Positions 16,707-25,922 of a stretch of DNA of 64,000 nucleotides are shown here, piece after piece. The DNA lies in contig LR778135.1 of NCBI GenBank assembly GCA_902810075.1, positions 1,364,001 through 1,428,000 of the forward strand, written 5' to 3'. Numbering within the stretch: position 1 is the stretch's first letter; the number at the start of each line of letters is the position of its first letter. The notes beneath the pieces were generated by a model. It did no database searches and had not been told where the DNA came from. It was given only the letters and a program-made list of their open reading frames with translations. Source of the stretch: Ruminococcaceae bacterium BL-6. GTDB lineage: Bacteria > Bacillota > Clostridia > Oscillospirales > Acutalibacteraceae. A program made the translations under genes and the position numbers.

Positions 16707-17208
16707 ATGAAAGTGAGGGAACAGGTTTTGCCTTTGATTGTTCTGCTTTTGGCGGCCGTCGCCGTGGCCGCCGACCAGGCCCTGAAAATGACGGCTGTCG
16801 CCTATCTGGAGCCCGTGGGGGACATTTCGGTGATCCCCGGCTTTTTTCATTTGACTTATGTGAGGAATCCGGGTGCCGCCTTTGGAATTCTGGCGGACCA
16901 GAGATGGATTTTCATGATCCTGTCGATCGTTCTCTGTGCGGCGATCGTCGTCCTGCTGTTCCGGTACCGGGGGCATACCCGGCTTTCCTACTGGGGGTCG
17001 GCGCTGGTTTTGGCCGGGGGCGTGGGGAATATGATCGACCGCTTCCGGAACGGGTATGTCGTCGACTACCTTCACGTTCTTTTCTTCCCGTTTATTTTTA
17101 ACTTTGCCGACGCCTGCGTCACGGTTGGGACCGTGCTTCTGCTCATCCATATCCTGCTTTTGGAAAAGCGGGGCGGAAAGCACGGAAAGTACAGGAAGTA
17201 TGCCAAAT

Positions 17209-17237
<29 letters not shown>
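16707..17237 (+). CDS. lspA: lipoprotein signal peptidase (signal peptidase II)
   Basis: Membrane aspartic protease that removes signal peptides of prolipoproteins after lipidation. 176 residues with four predicted membrane helices. Conserved motifs are NPGAAFG, GGVGNMIDR with one catalytic aspartate, and FNFADACVTVG with the other. The C-terminal tail is unusually basic and tyrosine-rich. I chose the ATG at 16707, though it lacks a ribosome site; a CTG at 16689 sits behind AAAGGGG and could be the true start. The 3' end overlaps the rluD-like gene. Confidence 0.92.
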
Positions 17238-18162
<925 letters not shown>

Positions 18163-18171
18163 GAGGCCCCT

Positions 18172-18981
18172 TTGAAGATCAAGGATATTTTACTGGTTTC
18201 AGATTTGGATGGAACACTGATCGGAGAAAATTTTTTGATTCCGCCCCGCAATATCGAAGCGATCCGGCGTTTTCAGAGGAAGGGCGGCCATTTTTCCGTT
18301 GCGACCGGCCGTCCGCTCGACGCCACCAAGCGTTATTTCGGTCCGGTGGAGCCGAACGAGCTCTGCGTGCTGCTGAACGGCTCCGTTATTTACGATTTTA
18401 AGGCGTGCCGGGCGACCCGCTTTTTTCCCATCCCGGATCAGGCGCCCGGTTTTGCGAAACGGGTCGCCGGCCGTTTTCCGCAGACCGGCGTCGAAGCCTT
18501 CCGGAAGGACAGCCAGTTTGTTCTGCGCAGCAACCCGTATGTGACCGAGCACTTGGCCCATGAAAAGATCCCCTACCGGGAAGGCGCGTGGCAGGATGGG
18601 GGAGAAGCCTGGGGGAAGGTGCTGTTCGCGTCCGATCCCGAAACAAAGGCGCGGATGCATGAGTTTGCGGACAGCTTCCCGCATCCCGGCGTTCGGTTCG
18701 TGGAAACGTCCGAATATTATCTGGAGATGCTCCCGGAGGGTATCAACAAAGGCACCGGGCTGGATGAGGTGATCCGGCAGACCAGGTACGAGCGGAAAAA
18801 CGTGTTTGCGATCGGCGACTATTATAACGATATCGAGCTGCTGAAAACGGCGGGGTTCGCCGCGGTGCCCGCTAACGCGCCGCCGGAGATCCGCCAGTAT
18901 GCCGATTTCGTCACGGGCCATTGCCGGGACGGCGCGGTCGCCGACCTGATCGAATATCTGGAGGAAAATCTGACGGAATAA
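18172..18981 (+). CDS. Cof-type HAD-superfamily phosphatase
   Basis: HAD hydrolase of 269 residues. Motif I is SDLDGTLIG (about 9-17) with the nucleophile and acid aspartates, motif II is in VATGRP, and motif IV is AIGDYYNDIELL. The large C2-type cap marks the Cof/sugar-phosphatase group. The start is TTG at 18172, with AGGAGG 5 bases upstream. The substrate cannot be read from sequence. It follows the rluD-like gene by 9 bases. Confidence 0.93.
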   Translation: MKIKDILLVSDLDGTLIGENFLIPPRNIEAIRRFQRKGGHFSVATGRPLDATKRYFGPVEPNELCVLLNGSVIYDFKACRATRFFPIPDQAPGFAKRVAGRFPQTGVEAFRKDSQFVLRSNPYVTEHLAHEKIPYREGAWQDGGEAWGKVLFASDPETKARMHEFADSFPHPGVRFVETSEYYLEMLPEGINKGTGLDEVIRQTRYERKNVFAIGDYYNDIELLKTAGFAAVPANAPPEIRQYADFVTGHCRDGAVADLIEYLEENLTE

Positions 18982-18995
18982 GCGGTGAGGGGAAG

Positions 18996-19391
18996 ATGGA
19001 AGAGGAGAAAACCCAGATTCGCTGCCTGCTGATTGCGGCGGCGCTTCTGTGCGCGGCCATCATCGCGTACAATGTGCTGTTCACGCCGCAGGTCGCGCTG
19101 ACCGTGGTGCAGACGGATGCTCCGTCCTCTTCCGCTTCCCGCTCTCCCGCTTCCAGCTCGGAGGAGTATTCTCCCAGGCCCGTTTCCGCTTCGGGAAAGC
19201 TGAATCTCAACACAGCTTCCGCGCAGGAGATTTCGGACCGGCTCAGCGGGATCGGCCCGGTGATCGCCGCACGGATCGTGGCATACCGTGAGCAGCACGG
19301 AGCGTTTCGCTCGGCGGAGGACCTGAAAAACATTCCCGGAATCGGGGAGAAGACCCTGGAGAAGATACGGGATGAAGTGATAGTGGGATAA
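18996..19391 (+). CDS. ComEA-like helix-hairpin-helix DNA-binding protein
   Basis: Membrane-anchored protein of 131 residues: an N-terminal membrane helix (about 9-27), a serine-rich linker, and a C-terminal tandem helix-hairpin-helix domain (about 68-131; KLNLNTASAQE, GIGPVIAARIVAYR, NIPGIGEKTLEKI). The architecture matches ComEA, the DNA receptor of competence systems, but no comEC is adjacent, so uptake is only one possibility. The ATG at 18996 has GAGGGG upstream. It ends the block that starts with miaB. Confidence 0.88.
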   Translation: MEEEKTQIRCLLIAAALLCAAIIAYNVLFTPQVALTVVQTDAPSSSASRSPASSSEEYSPRPVSASGKLNLNTASAQEISDRLSGIGPVIAARIVAYREQHGAFRSAEDLKNIPGIGEKTLEKIRDEVIVG

Positions 19392-19534
19392 AAAGCGTGT
19401 TGATGTCAGGATAAGATAGAGATGCCAAAGTAGACAAGATAATATGGAGCATTCTCTGCTGTCCGGGTCTGATGTCATTTGTGTACGAAGAAGAGCCAGT
19501 ATCTGTATGATTTTTATCATGTACGCGCCGATAC

Positions 19535-19584
19535 TTGACAAGATTTGGCGATTTATGCGATACTGATATTAGGTATCATATGAT
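19535..19584 (+). promoter_or_regulatory. promoter of the rpiR-like gene with adjacent palindrome
   Basis: A perfect TTGACA (19535-19540) and GATACT (19559-19564) are 18 bases apart. A 10-base palindrome ATCATATGAT (19575-19584) lies just after the expected start and shares TATGAT with palindromes at the divergent promoters of this cluster. Autoregulation is an inference. Confidence 0.55.
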
Positions 19585-19643
19585 TTGATCTGCCTTCCGC
19601 CCGCCTTGGCTGCGGCTACAATATGCTAGGAGGAGAATCTTGT

Positions 19644-20489
19644 ATGTCAGATATCCTTTACAGGATTACCGATCGCTTTGACTCGCTGACCAATTCGCAG
19701 AGGGTAGTGGCAAACTACGTCAGCGAAAATATCAGCAACGTCGCGTTCAATACCCTTGATGAGCTGGCGCTGAAGATCGGTGTCAGCACGACGACGGTGA
19801 TCCGCTTTGCGCGTGCGTTGGGTTACAGCGGCTATTCAGATATGCAGCAGGATATCCAGAGCAATATCAAGGGAAAGGTGAGCCTGCCGGAACGGTTCTC
19901 AACAGCAACAAGTCACATCAAGCGCGACCAGCTTCTTCTGGATTCGTTTCATGCCGACATCGAGAATATCAACCAGACACTGGCGAGTTTAAACGAGTCG
20001 GTGCTTCGGCGCGCCGTCGAAGCGATTGTGAAGGCCAATCACATCTATTTGCTGGGGATGCGCGGCTCCTTCTCGATGGCGCATCTCATGGCCACGCGTC
20101 TCGGCCAGATCAAAGACCGGGTGCGTCTGATCCAGGCGGTTGGCTCCATTTTTCCAGAGGAGGTGGGTGGAGCCACGCAAGGGGATTTATGTATCGTCTT
20201 TATGTTTCCGCGCTATTCCAGGATGACCGCCAATATTGTATCCGCGCTCAAAAAGCGCGGCGTGCTGATCCTGATGTTCACCAGTCAGAATTATACAGCG
20301 GTCAAGTCATATGGAGATATTATTCTTCCGTGCGCGATACAGGGGCTTTCATATAAGAACTCATTTGTTGCACCCTTGTGTCTGATCAACTATCTGGTGA
20401 CGGCGGTGTCGATCGAGGACACGGGCGCCAAGGAGGTATTGGAGCGCACTGAGGAAATGCTCAGTCAGGGTTACTATTTCGGATTATAG
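19644..20489 (+). CDS. RpiR-family transcriptional regulator (HTH + SIS)
   Basis: Regulator of 281 residues. The N-terminal HTH_6 domain (about 1-77) has TLDELALKIGVSTTTVIRFARALGY split across its helix-turn-helix; the C-terminal SIS domain (about 120-255) normally binds a phosphosugar or related ligand. It starts at ATG 19644 behind AGGAGG. It faces the enolase-like and glycerate kinase genes tail to tail across a strong terminator and probably controls the whole 20.6-31.7 kb cluster. Confidence 0.93.
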   Translation: MSDILYRITDRFDSLTNSQRVVANYVSENISNVAFNTLDELALKIGVSTTTVIRFARALGYSGYSDMQQDIQSNIKGKVSLPERFSTATSHIKRDQLLLDSFHADIENINQTLASLNESVLRRAVEAIVKANHIYLLGMRGSFSMAHLMATRLGQIKDRVRLIQAVGSIFPEEVGGATQGDLCIVFMFPRYSRMTANIVSALKKRGVLILMFTSQNYTAVKSYGDIILPCAIQGLSYKNSFVAPLCLINYLVTAVSIEDTGAKEVLERTEEMLSQGYYFGL

Positions 20490-20494
20490 CCCCT

Positions 20495-20542
20495 AAAAAT
20501 AGGCCGGTTTCCCTTTTTATGGGAAACCGGCCTATTTTTATC
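20495..20542. terminator. strong bidirectional terminator
   Basis: A 19-base perfect stem (20495-20513 with 20521-20539, loop TTTTTAT) has A-runs on one side and T-runs on the other, so it ends both the rpiR-like gene and the convergent minus-strand genes. Confidence 0.9.
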
Positions 20543-20632
20543 TGCAAAAAGTTTAATTTTGGGGTTGAAGCCGAACGGACAAAAACGAGTGCCGAAGAGG
20601 AGATCCGGCGCTCGTTTTCAGTATGGATCCGA

Positions 20633-21913
20633 TTAAAAACGAATGAGATGGTCAATGTTGTGGAGCTTGCTGCCGGGGTTGTCGCTGCTGGCACGCAGCA
20701 GCGTGTTGATCTTGTCGAGACGTTCCCCCGATTTGGGCGCTCCATTTTTTGAGATAGGGCATTGCAGTCCAAGCGACAGATCAGCCACAATATCGCCCAC
20801 GGTGCCGCCCGCCCGCCCCGAAGGAATCGCAAGAAGCCCCCGTTCGACCGCAAACCGGTAGGTGCCGAGCGCTTCGGTGATACTTCCCACCTGGTTGGGC
20901 TTCAGAATAAAACCGTCTACGGCCTTGCATTCATAGGCTTTTTTCAGGCGTTCCTTCTTAGTTACGATAAAATCGTCCCCGATCAGCAGTGTGCGTTTCA
21001 GCACTTGGTGGGCCTTGACAAATCCATCCCAGTCGTTCTCGTCAAGAAGATCCTCGATGAACAGCAGATTAAACTGCTCGGTCAGTTTCCGCGCAAAGTC
21101 GATCAGTTCATCCGCGCCGACGCGCCGGCCTTTGAGTTCATAGGTACGCGTAGCAGAGTCGTACATCTCGCTGGATGCGCAGTCGAGTGCATAGGCGACC
21201 TTATCCGAAAAACCACATTCTTCCGTCGCCTGTTCCAGCAGTTTCAGTACGACCTCGGGGTCGTTGCTGGGTGCGCTCCATCCGTAGGAGCGGCCCAGTA
21301 CGGGAGCGGTTCCTTTGCAGTAGCGCGTAATCACCGATTCCAACTTCTGGTAGATGGTCACGGCGATGAGGACCACTTCCTCAAGGGAGGCGGCCCGGTA
21401 GGGAACGATCATAAACTCGTTGAAGGCCTGGGTCACGCCAGCGTTTGTTCCGCCGTTGATGACGTTAAAGGTAGGCAGCGGCAGAACCTTGAGCGGGCCG
21501 CCGGCAAGGTATCGATAGAGCGGCACTCCCTGGGATGCCGCGGCCGCCCGCAGGCAGGCGCTCGAAACGCTGTAGATCGAATTTCCGCCGAGCCTCTGTT
21601 TGTTGGGGGTTCCATCAAGTTCGATCATTCGCTGATCGACCGCCTTCTGGTTTAGAACATCCATGCCGATCAGGGCGGGGGCGATCACCTTCTGGACCGC
21701 GTTGACTGCTTTATGGACACTCAGCCCATTGTATTCACACGGATCCCCGTCCCGCAGGATGAAGGATTCGTACGTACCAACCGACGTGCCGGTGGGGGCG
21801 GAGGCCCTCCCTATCGCTCCTCCTTTTGTGAACACATCCACTTCGAGCATGGGACGCGCCCGGCAATCGAGGATCTGCCTGGCAGAGATCGATTTGATCG
21901 TTGTGTCGGCCAT
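20633..21913 (-). CDS. enolase-like protein with altered active site
   Basis: Enolase-superfamily protein of 426 residues, clearly homologous to phosphopyruvate hydratase over its length. Retained: metal ligands D244 (LDCASSE), E287 (IEDLLDE) and D313 (GDDFIVT), the catalytic lysine K338 in LKPNQVGS, and E166. Changed: the INGGxHA histidine is N157, the GDEGGFAP loop with the second catalytic glutamate reads GRSYGWSAP (207-215), and SHRSGETED reads SGRAGGTVG (365-373), losing the active-site histidine. The protein may therefore use another substrate. It lies 24 bases downstream of the glycerate 2-kinase gene on the same strand. Confidence 0.85.
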   Translation of the reverse strand: MADTTIKSISARQILDCRARPMLEVDVFTKGGAIGRASAPTGTSVGTYESFILRDGDPCEYNGLSVHKAVNAVQKVIAPALIGMDVLNQKAVDQRMIELDGTPNKQRLGGNSIYSVSSACLRAAAASQGVPLYRYLAGGPLKVLPLPTFNVINGGTNAGVTQAFNEFMIVPYRAASLEEVVLIAVTIYQKLESVITRYCKGTAPVLGRSYGWSAPSNDPEVVLKLLEQATEECGFSDKVAYALDCASSEMYDSATRTYELKGRRVGADELIDFARKLTEQFNLLFIEDLLDENDWDGFVKAHQVLKRTLLIGDDFIVTKKERLKKAYECKAVDGFILKPNQVGSITEALGTYRFAVERGLLAIPSGRAGGTVGDIVADLSLGLQCPISKNGAPKSGERLDKINTLLRASSDNPGSKLHNIDHLIRF

Positions 21914-21937
21914 ACTTTCACCTCACAATTTTTCCAT

Positions 21938-23344
21938 TTATTCCTTAAGTGCAGGAACATACATGATATTCAGGTCACAGACATTGGTGCCGGTATTTCC
22001 GGTCATGACGCAGTCGCCGATGGTGCAGAGCGCTTCATAGCTTGCGTGCCCCCTGAGCGCGTCGAGAAGATCGACACCCAGATGCGCGGCCCGTGCGCCG
22101 CTTTGCGAATCGGTCATGCCGCCGGCCGCCGGTGTGGTGCCGTCAGTCCCTTCAGTGTCGATGGACAGCAGGCATGCTCCCTTGGTTTTGGCCGCCTCGA
22201 TGGCGAAACCCACCGTCATTTCCTGAGAAGGGCCGCCGTGTCCCCGGATTTCCCGGTTGTCGGTGATGGTCGTAACGGCCTCCCCGCAGCTGAGAACAAC
22301 GCAGGGAGGCGAGAGCGGGCGATGATAGCGCTGAATTTCGCGGGCAATGTCGGCCATCAGAGTGCCGACGGACTTGGCTTCGCCCTCGACAAAGGTGCTC
22401 AGGACCATCGCGGGCAGATCCATTTTTCCGGCAATCTCCCCGGCGTAGGCACAGGAATCGGGCAGAGTGTTCACCTGGTAATAAGTATTTCGGGGAAATG
22501 CCTTGGGCGTTTCCCCAGAAGGGCCGCAGGATTTAAGATATTGAATGACCCGTTTTGGAAGGCGTTCTGAAAGGCAGTAGCGCCGGATGACATCCAGAGC
22601 GTCGGCTACGGTGGTCTGGTCTGCGCCCATCGGAGTTCCGGCAAAATTGGGCCACGGCACGCTGATATCGGCAGTAGGAGGATTGGAGACGGAGTCGCTG
22701 ATGTTAAACCCGATCAGCTCGGCGCCTCTGGCCTCGATGCGCTGGGCCAGCCTGCCGCCGTTCATGCCGGAAATGTGCCGGCGCACGGCGTTGACCTCCA
22801 GAATGGCGGCGCCTGATTTGAGCAGCACATCGGTCGTGTCGATCTCATCCTGAAGCGTCAGCCCCGGCGCGGGATAGCTGATGAGTGCCGAGCTTCCTCC
22901 GCTCATGACGCAGAGGAATAAATCGTCCGGGCCGCAGGAATCCACCAGACGAAAAATTTCCCCGCAGGCGGCGACGCCGTCGGGTGTCGGAAGCGGATGC
23001 CCGCCGACGAACACCCTGGTCCGATGGAAGATATCGGTTGGTTCCGATACCTTGATCACGGCGATTCCGTCGGTCAGTCTGTCGCCCAGCACTTCTTCGA
23101 CAGCCTGAGCCATGGCGTTGCAGGCTTTTCCCGCACCGATCAGGTAAACGTTGCGCTTCTTAGAGAGGTCCCACGTGCGCTCGCCGATTCGCAGAATGTC
23201 GCCATCCAGATGCAGGATAGACTTGATCCGGGTGTAGGCATCCAGCTTTTGAAGTGTTGCTTCGGCAAGATCCAGCACGATTCGTCTTGATTCGGCATCT
23301 CCGTGATCGAGTAACTGTGCGCGATTTTTGATCTTCTGCCTCAA
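21938..23344 (-). CDS. glycerate 2-kinase, GckA/MOFRL type
   Basis: Kinase of 468 residues in the DUF4147/MOFRL family (GckA, TtuD type), which phosphorylates D-glycerate to 2-phosphoglycerate. Visible are VYLIGAGKA near residue 65, CVMSGGSSALISYP in the N-terminal domain, NAVRRHISGMNGGRL, and the C-terminal MOFRL motif SIDTEGTDGTTPAAGG. The best start is TTG at 23344 with GGAGGG 7 bases upstream; a longer frame to 23422 has no site. Its expected product, 2-phosphoglycerate, is the normal enolase substrate, which makes the downstream enolase-like gene notable. Confidence 0.93.
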   Translation of the reverse strand: MRQKIKNRAQLLDHGDAESRRIVLDLAEATLQKLDAYTRIKSILHLDGDILRIGERTWDLSKKRNVYLIGAGKACNAMAQAVEEVLGDRLTDGIAVIKVSEPTDIFHRTRVFVGGHPLPTPDGVAACGEIFRLVDSCGPDDLFLCVMSGGSSALISYPAPGLTLQDEIDTTDVLLKSGAAILEVNAVRRHISGMNGGRLAQRIEARGAELIGFNISDSVSNPPTADISVPWPNFAGTPMGADQTTVADALDVIRRYCLSERLPKRVIQYLKSCGPSGETPKAFPRNTYYQVNTLPDSCAYAGEIAGKMDLPAMVLSTFVEGEAKSVGTLMADIAREIQRYHRPLSPPCVVLSCGEAVTTITDNREIRGHGGPSQEMTVGFAIEAAKTKGACLLSIDTEGTDGTTPAAGGMTDSQSGARAAHLGVDLLDALRGHASYEALCTIGDCVMTGNTGTNVCDLNIMYVPALKE

Positions 23345-23412
23345 TTCGTTTCCCTCCCGGTTATGATGTGGCAGTTGAGGTAATACATTGCATTGAATTA
23401 AATAGTACAAAA

Positions 23413-23441
23413 AGTATATCATACAACAATAAGGATGTCAA
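23413..23441 (-). promoter_or_regulatory. promoter of gckA/enolase-like operon with palindrome
   Basis: On the minus strand a perfect TTGACA (23441-23436), a 17-base spacer and TATACT (23418-23413). The palindrome GTATATCATAC (23414-23424) covers the -10 box. Confidence 0.75.
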
Positions 23442-23627
23442 CGATTTAAGCAGTGAAATTTTATGAAAAATAGAAAAAATAGATTGATAAAGATATATCA
23501 ATATGTAATTTCCAATAAAAATTTGAGTCAAAATATGAAATTGGATACAATAATTGGTCATTATTATTATAGATGCAGGATTTGGTTATACATTATTCAC
23601 AAACCTCAAAAAAATAAAAAAATTCTA

Positions 23628-23656
23628 TTGACATAGACAGTGTAGCATGATATGCT
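23628..23656 (+). promoter_or_regulatory. promoter of hyuA operon with palindrome
   Basis: Perfect TTGACA (23628-23633), a 17-base spacer and TATGCT (23651-23656). The palindrome AGCATGATATGCT (23644-23656) covers the -10 box, a classic repressor position. The expected 5' leader of hyuA is about 175 nucleotides. Confidence 0.7.
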
Positions 23657-23837
23657 TTTTATGGTAGTATTTAATACATTTTTGAATGGAATAGTAAAAA
23701 TTCTGCGTAATAAGCTAAGAAATCCAGCCATCTATACGGTAAAACGTTACTCAATATGTGTATTTCTCTCAATTTATCGTGGGGCTGGTATCTTTGCAAA
23801 GCAAAAACGACGTGAACCTAAGGAGGGATCTGTATTC

Positions 23838-25922
23838 ATGTATAGAATAGGCATTGACGTCGGCGGGACGTTTACCGACGTCACGCTGCTCAACTCCGAG
23901 ACCGGACAGTATTTCACCTACAAGCTTTCGTCTACGCCACAAGATCAGTCGGTGGCCATCAGCAACGGCGCAAAAGAAACGCTTGAGCTTTATGGAGTGC
24001 TGCCCGAGAAAATCGAGTATTTCGGACATGGGACGACCGTCGCGACCAATATGATCATCGAGCGCAAAGGAGCTAAGACAGCCCTGATTACGACGCGCGG
24101 ATTCCGCGATCTGCTGGAAATCGGGCGCCAGACCCGTCCATCCCTTTACAATATTATGGAGGATAAGCCAGAACCGCTGATCAAGCGCTCGCTGCGCACC
24201 GAGATCGACGAGCGCATCATGGCGGATGGAACCGTGCTTCGCAAAGCCGATCCCAAAAAGGTCAGGGAACTGCTCAGGCGCCTTAAGGACAGCGACGAGG
24301 GCGTCGAGTCGCTTGCAGTCTGCTTTTTGTTTTCCTTCCTCAATCCCGAAAATGAAAAGGTCGTTGAGGATTGCATCCATGAGGTATGGCCGGATGTCTA
24401 CTATTCGATTTCATCCACCATCCTGCCGGAATTCCGCGAGTTCGAGCGGCTGAGCACAACAGTCATCAATTCCTACTTAGGGCCCCGCATGAAGCTTTAC
24501 ATAGATAATCTGAGGCGCCGTGTAAAAAATGTGGGGATTAGGGTGGAGCCCTACATCACTCAGTCCAACGGCGGCGTCATGTCCATCGGTTCGACGCTGC
24601 AGACGCCCGTTCAGACGGCACTGTCTGGCCCGAGCGCCGGTGTGGTGGGGGCTATTTATGTCGCACAGGCGGCGGGCTTCAGCGACATCATCACCTATGA
24701 TATGGGCGGAACCAGCACAGACGTTTCGCTCGTCAAGAACGGAGTCGCCGAATACACCACCAAACGTAAGGTCTGCGGTCTGCCTTCGGGTGTCCCGATG
24801 ATCGACGTCAACGCCGTGGGGGCCGGAGGCGGCAGCATTGCACGGATCGACAATGCGGGCGCGCTGAAGGTGGGGCCCGAAAGCGCGGGCGCCTACCCGG
24901 GCCCGGCGGCTTACGGCCAGGGCAACGACGAGCCGGTCGTCACCGATGCCAATGTGGTGCTTGGGCGGATCAATCCGCAGTATGTGCTGGGAGGCAGGCT
25001 CAAAATCGACGCCTCGCTTTCCAGAAAGGCTGTGCAGAACAAGATTGCCGGTGCGCTGAACATGACGGTGGAACAGGCCGCACAGGGAATAATCAGTGTG
25101 GTCAATTCCAATATGGCACGCGCCATCCGCGTGATCACGGTGGAAAAGGGCTACAATCCTTCCGATTTTACGCTGGTTGCTTACGGCGGTGCGGGGCCTC
25201 TGCATGCGGTGCATCTGGCGCGGGAAATGGGCATTAAGACGGTTCTGATTCCTCCCGCTCCCGGTACGCTGTGCGCGCTGGGCCTTCTGACTGCCGATAT
25301 CAAGCGCAGCTACGTCAGGACGTCTCTGTTCCGTTATGAAGAAACAACTCCAGAGATGATCAACGGGGTTCTTCGGCCCCTGATGGCCGAGGGAGACGAA
25401 TGGCTGGCTTCCGAGAAGGTGGCACCCGCGAACCGCCGCTTCCGCAACATCGCTGAGATGCGGTATGTGGGGCAGAATTACGAGCTTCAGGTGGAAATCC
25501 CGGACCGGCCTATCACGCGGGATGACATTGCCCGGATGAAGCAGGACTTTTTCAAGGCGCACGAGATGAACTACGGGTACTACAACCCGAACGCGCCCAT
25601 CCAGTTCGTCAACTTCCGCAGCGAAGCAATCGGAATCGTCGCCAAACCGAAGCTGGCTAGGCTTGAAACGGTGATGGAGGATCCTTCGACAGCGCTGATC
25701 GAGCGGCGGGATGTTTATTTCGCGGAGACTGGAAAAATCTCCTGCCCGGTCTATGACCGTGCCAAATTCGGCAGGACCGGCCGGATCGAGGGGCCGTGCA
25801 TTATTGAGCAGATGGATTCCACCACCGTGATTCCGCCTGATACGAGTTTTTCGGTGGATGTCTACGGAAATCTGATCGTCAGAACTTTTGCGCAGAAGCA
25901 GGAAGGGAGGAACCGGGCATGA
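23838..25922 (+). CDS. hydantoinase/oxoprolinase family protein, subunit A (HyuA-like)
   Basis: 694 residues, HyuA type of the hydantoinase/5-oxoprolinase/acetone carboxylase group, ATP-dependent enzymes that act on cyclic amides or carboxylate ketones. N-terminal GIDVGGTFTDVTL (about 4-16) is the actin-like ATP-binding motif; SGPSAGVVGA and DMGGTSTDVSLV lie in the middle; YGGAGPLHA and PPAPGTLCALG mark the catalytic region. The ATG at 23838 has AGGAGGGA upstream. Stop overlaps hyuB as ATGA, so the subunits are co-translated. The substrate is not evident. Confidence 0.93.
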   Translation: MYRIGIDVGGTFTDVTLLNSETGQYFTYKLSSTPQDQSVAISNGAKETLELYGVLPEKIEYFGHGTTVATNMIIERKGAKTALITTRGFRDLLEIGRQTRPSLYNIMEDKPEPLIKRSLRTEIDERIMADGTVLRKADPKKVRELLRRLKDSDEGVESLAVCFLFSFLNPENEKVVEDCIHEVWPDVYYSISSTILPEFREFERLSTTVINSYLGPRMKLYIDNLRRRVKNVGIRVEPYITQSNGGVMSIGSTLQTPVQTALSGPSAGVVGAIYVAQAAGFSDIITYDMGGTSTDVSLVKNGVAEYTTKRKVCGLPSGVPMIDVNAVGAGGGSIARIDNAGALKVGPESAGAYPGPAAYGQGNDEPVVTDANVVLGRINPQYVLGGRLKIDASLSRKAVQNKIAGALNMTVEQAAQGIISVVNSNMARAIRVITVEKGYNPSDFTLVAYGGAGPLHAVHLAREMGIKTVLIPPAPGTLCALGLLTADIKRSYVRTSLFRYEETTPEMINGVLRPLMAEGDEWLASEKVAPANRRFRNIAEMRYVGQNYELQVEIPDRPITRDDIARMKQDFFKAHEMNYGYYNPNAPIQFVNFRSEAIGIVAKPKLARLETVMEDPSTALIERRDVYFAETGKISCPVYDRAKFGRTGRIEGPCIIEQMDSTTVIPPDTSFSVDVYGNLIVRTFAQKQEGRNRA

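Larger units (their letters stand above)
23345..23837. other. 493-base divergent regulatory region of the catabolic cluster
   Basis: AT-rich region between the glycerate kinase gene (minus) and hyuA (plus), far lower in G+C than the surrounding genes. It holds two good divergent promoters, palindromes over both -10 boxes, and a further inverted repeat ATTGATA/TATCAAT (23483-23489 with 23496-23502). No supported gene; an in-frame extension of hyuA back to 23652 lacks a ribosome site and begins at the promoter itself. Confidence 0.7.

Noticed and set aside
23652..23837. N-terminal extension of HyuA
   Set aside because: It starts at the -10 box of the promoter, is AT-rich and has no ribosome site, whereas ATG 23838 has a very good one.
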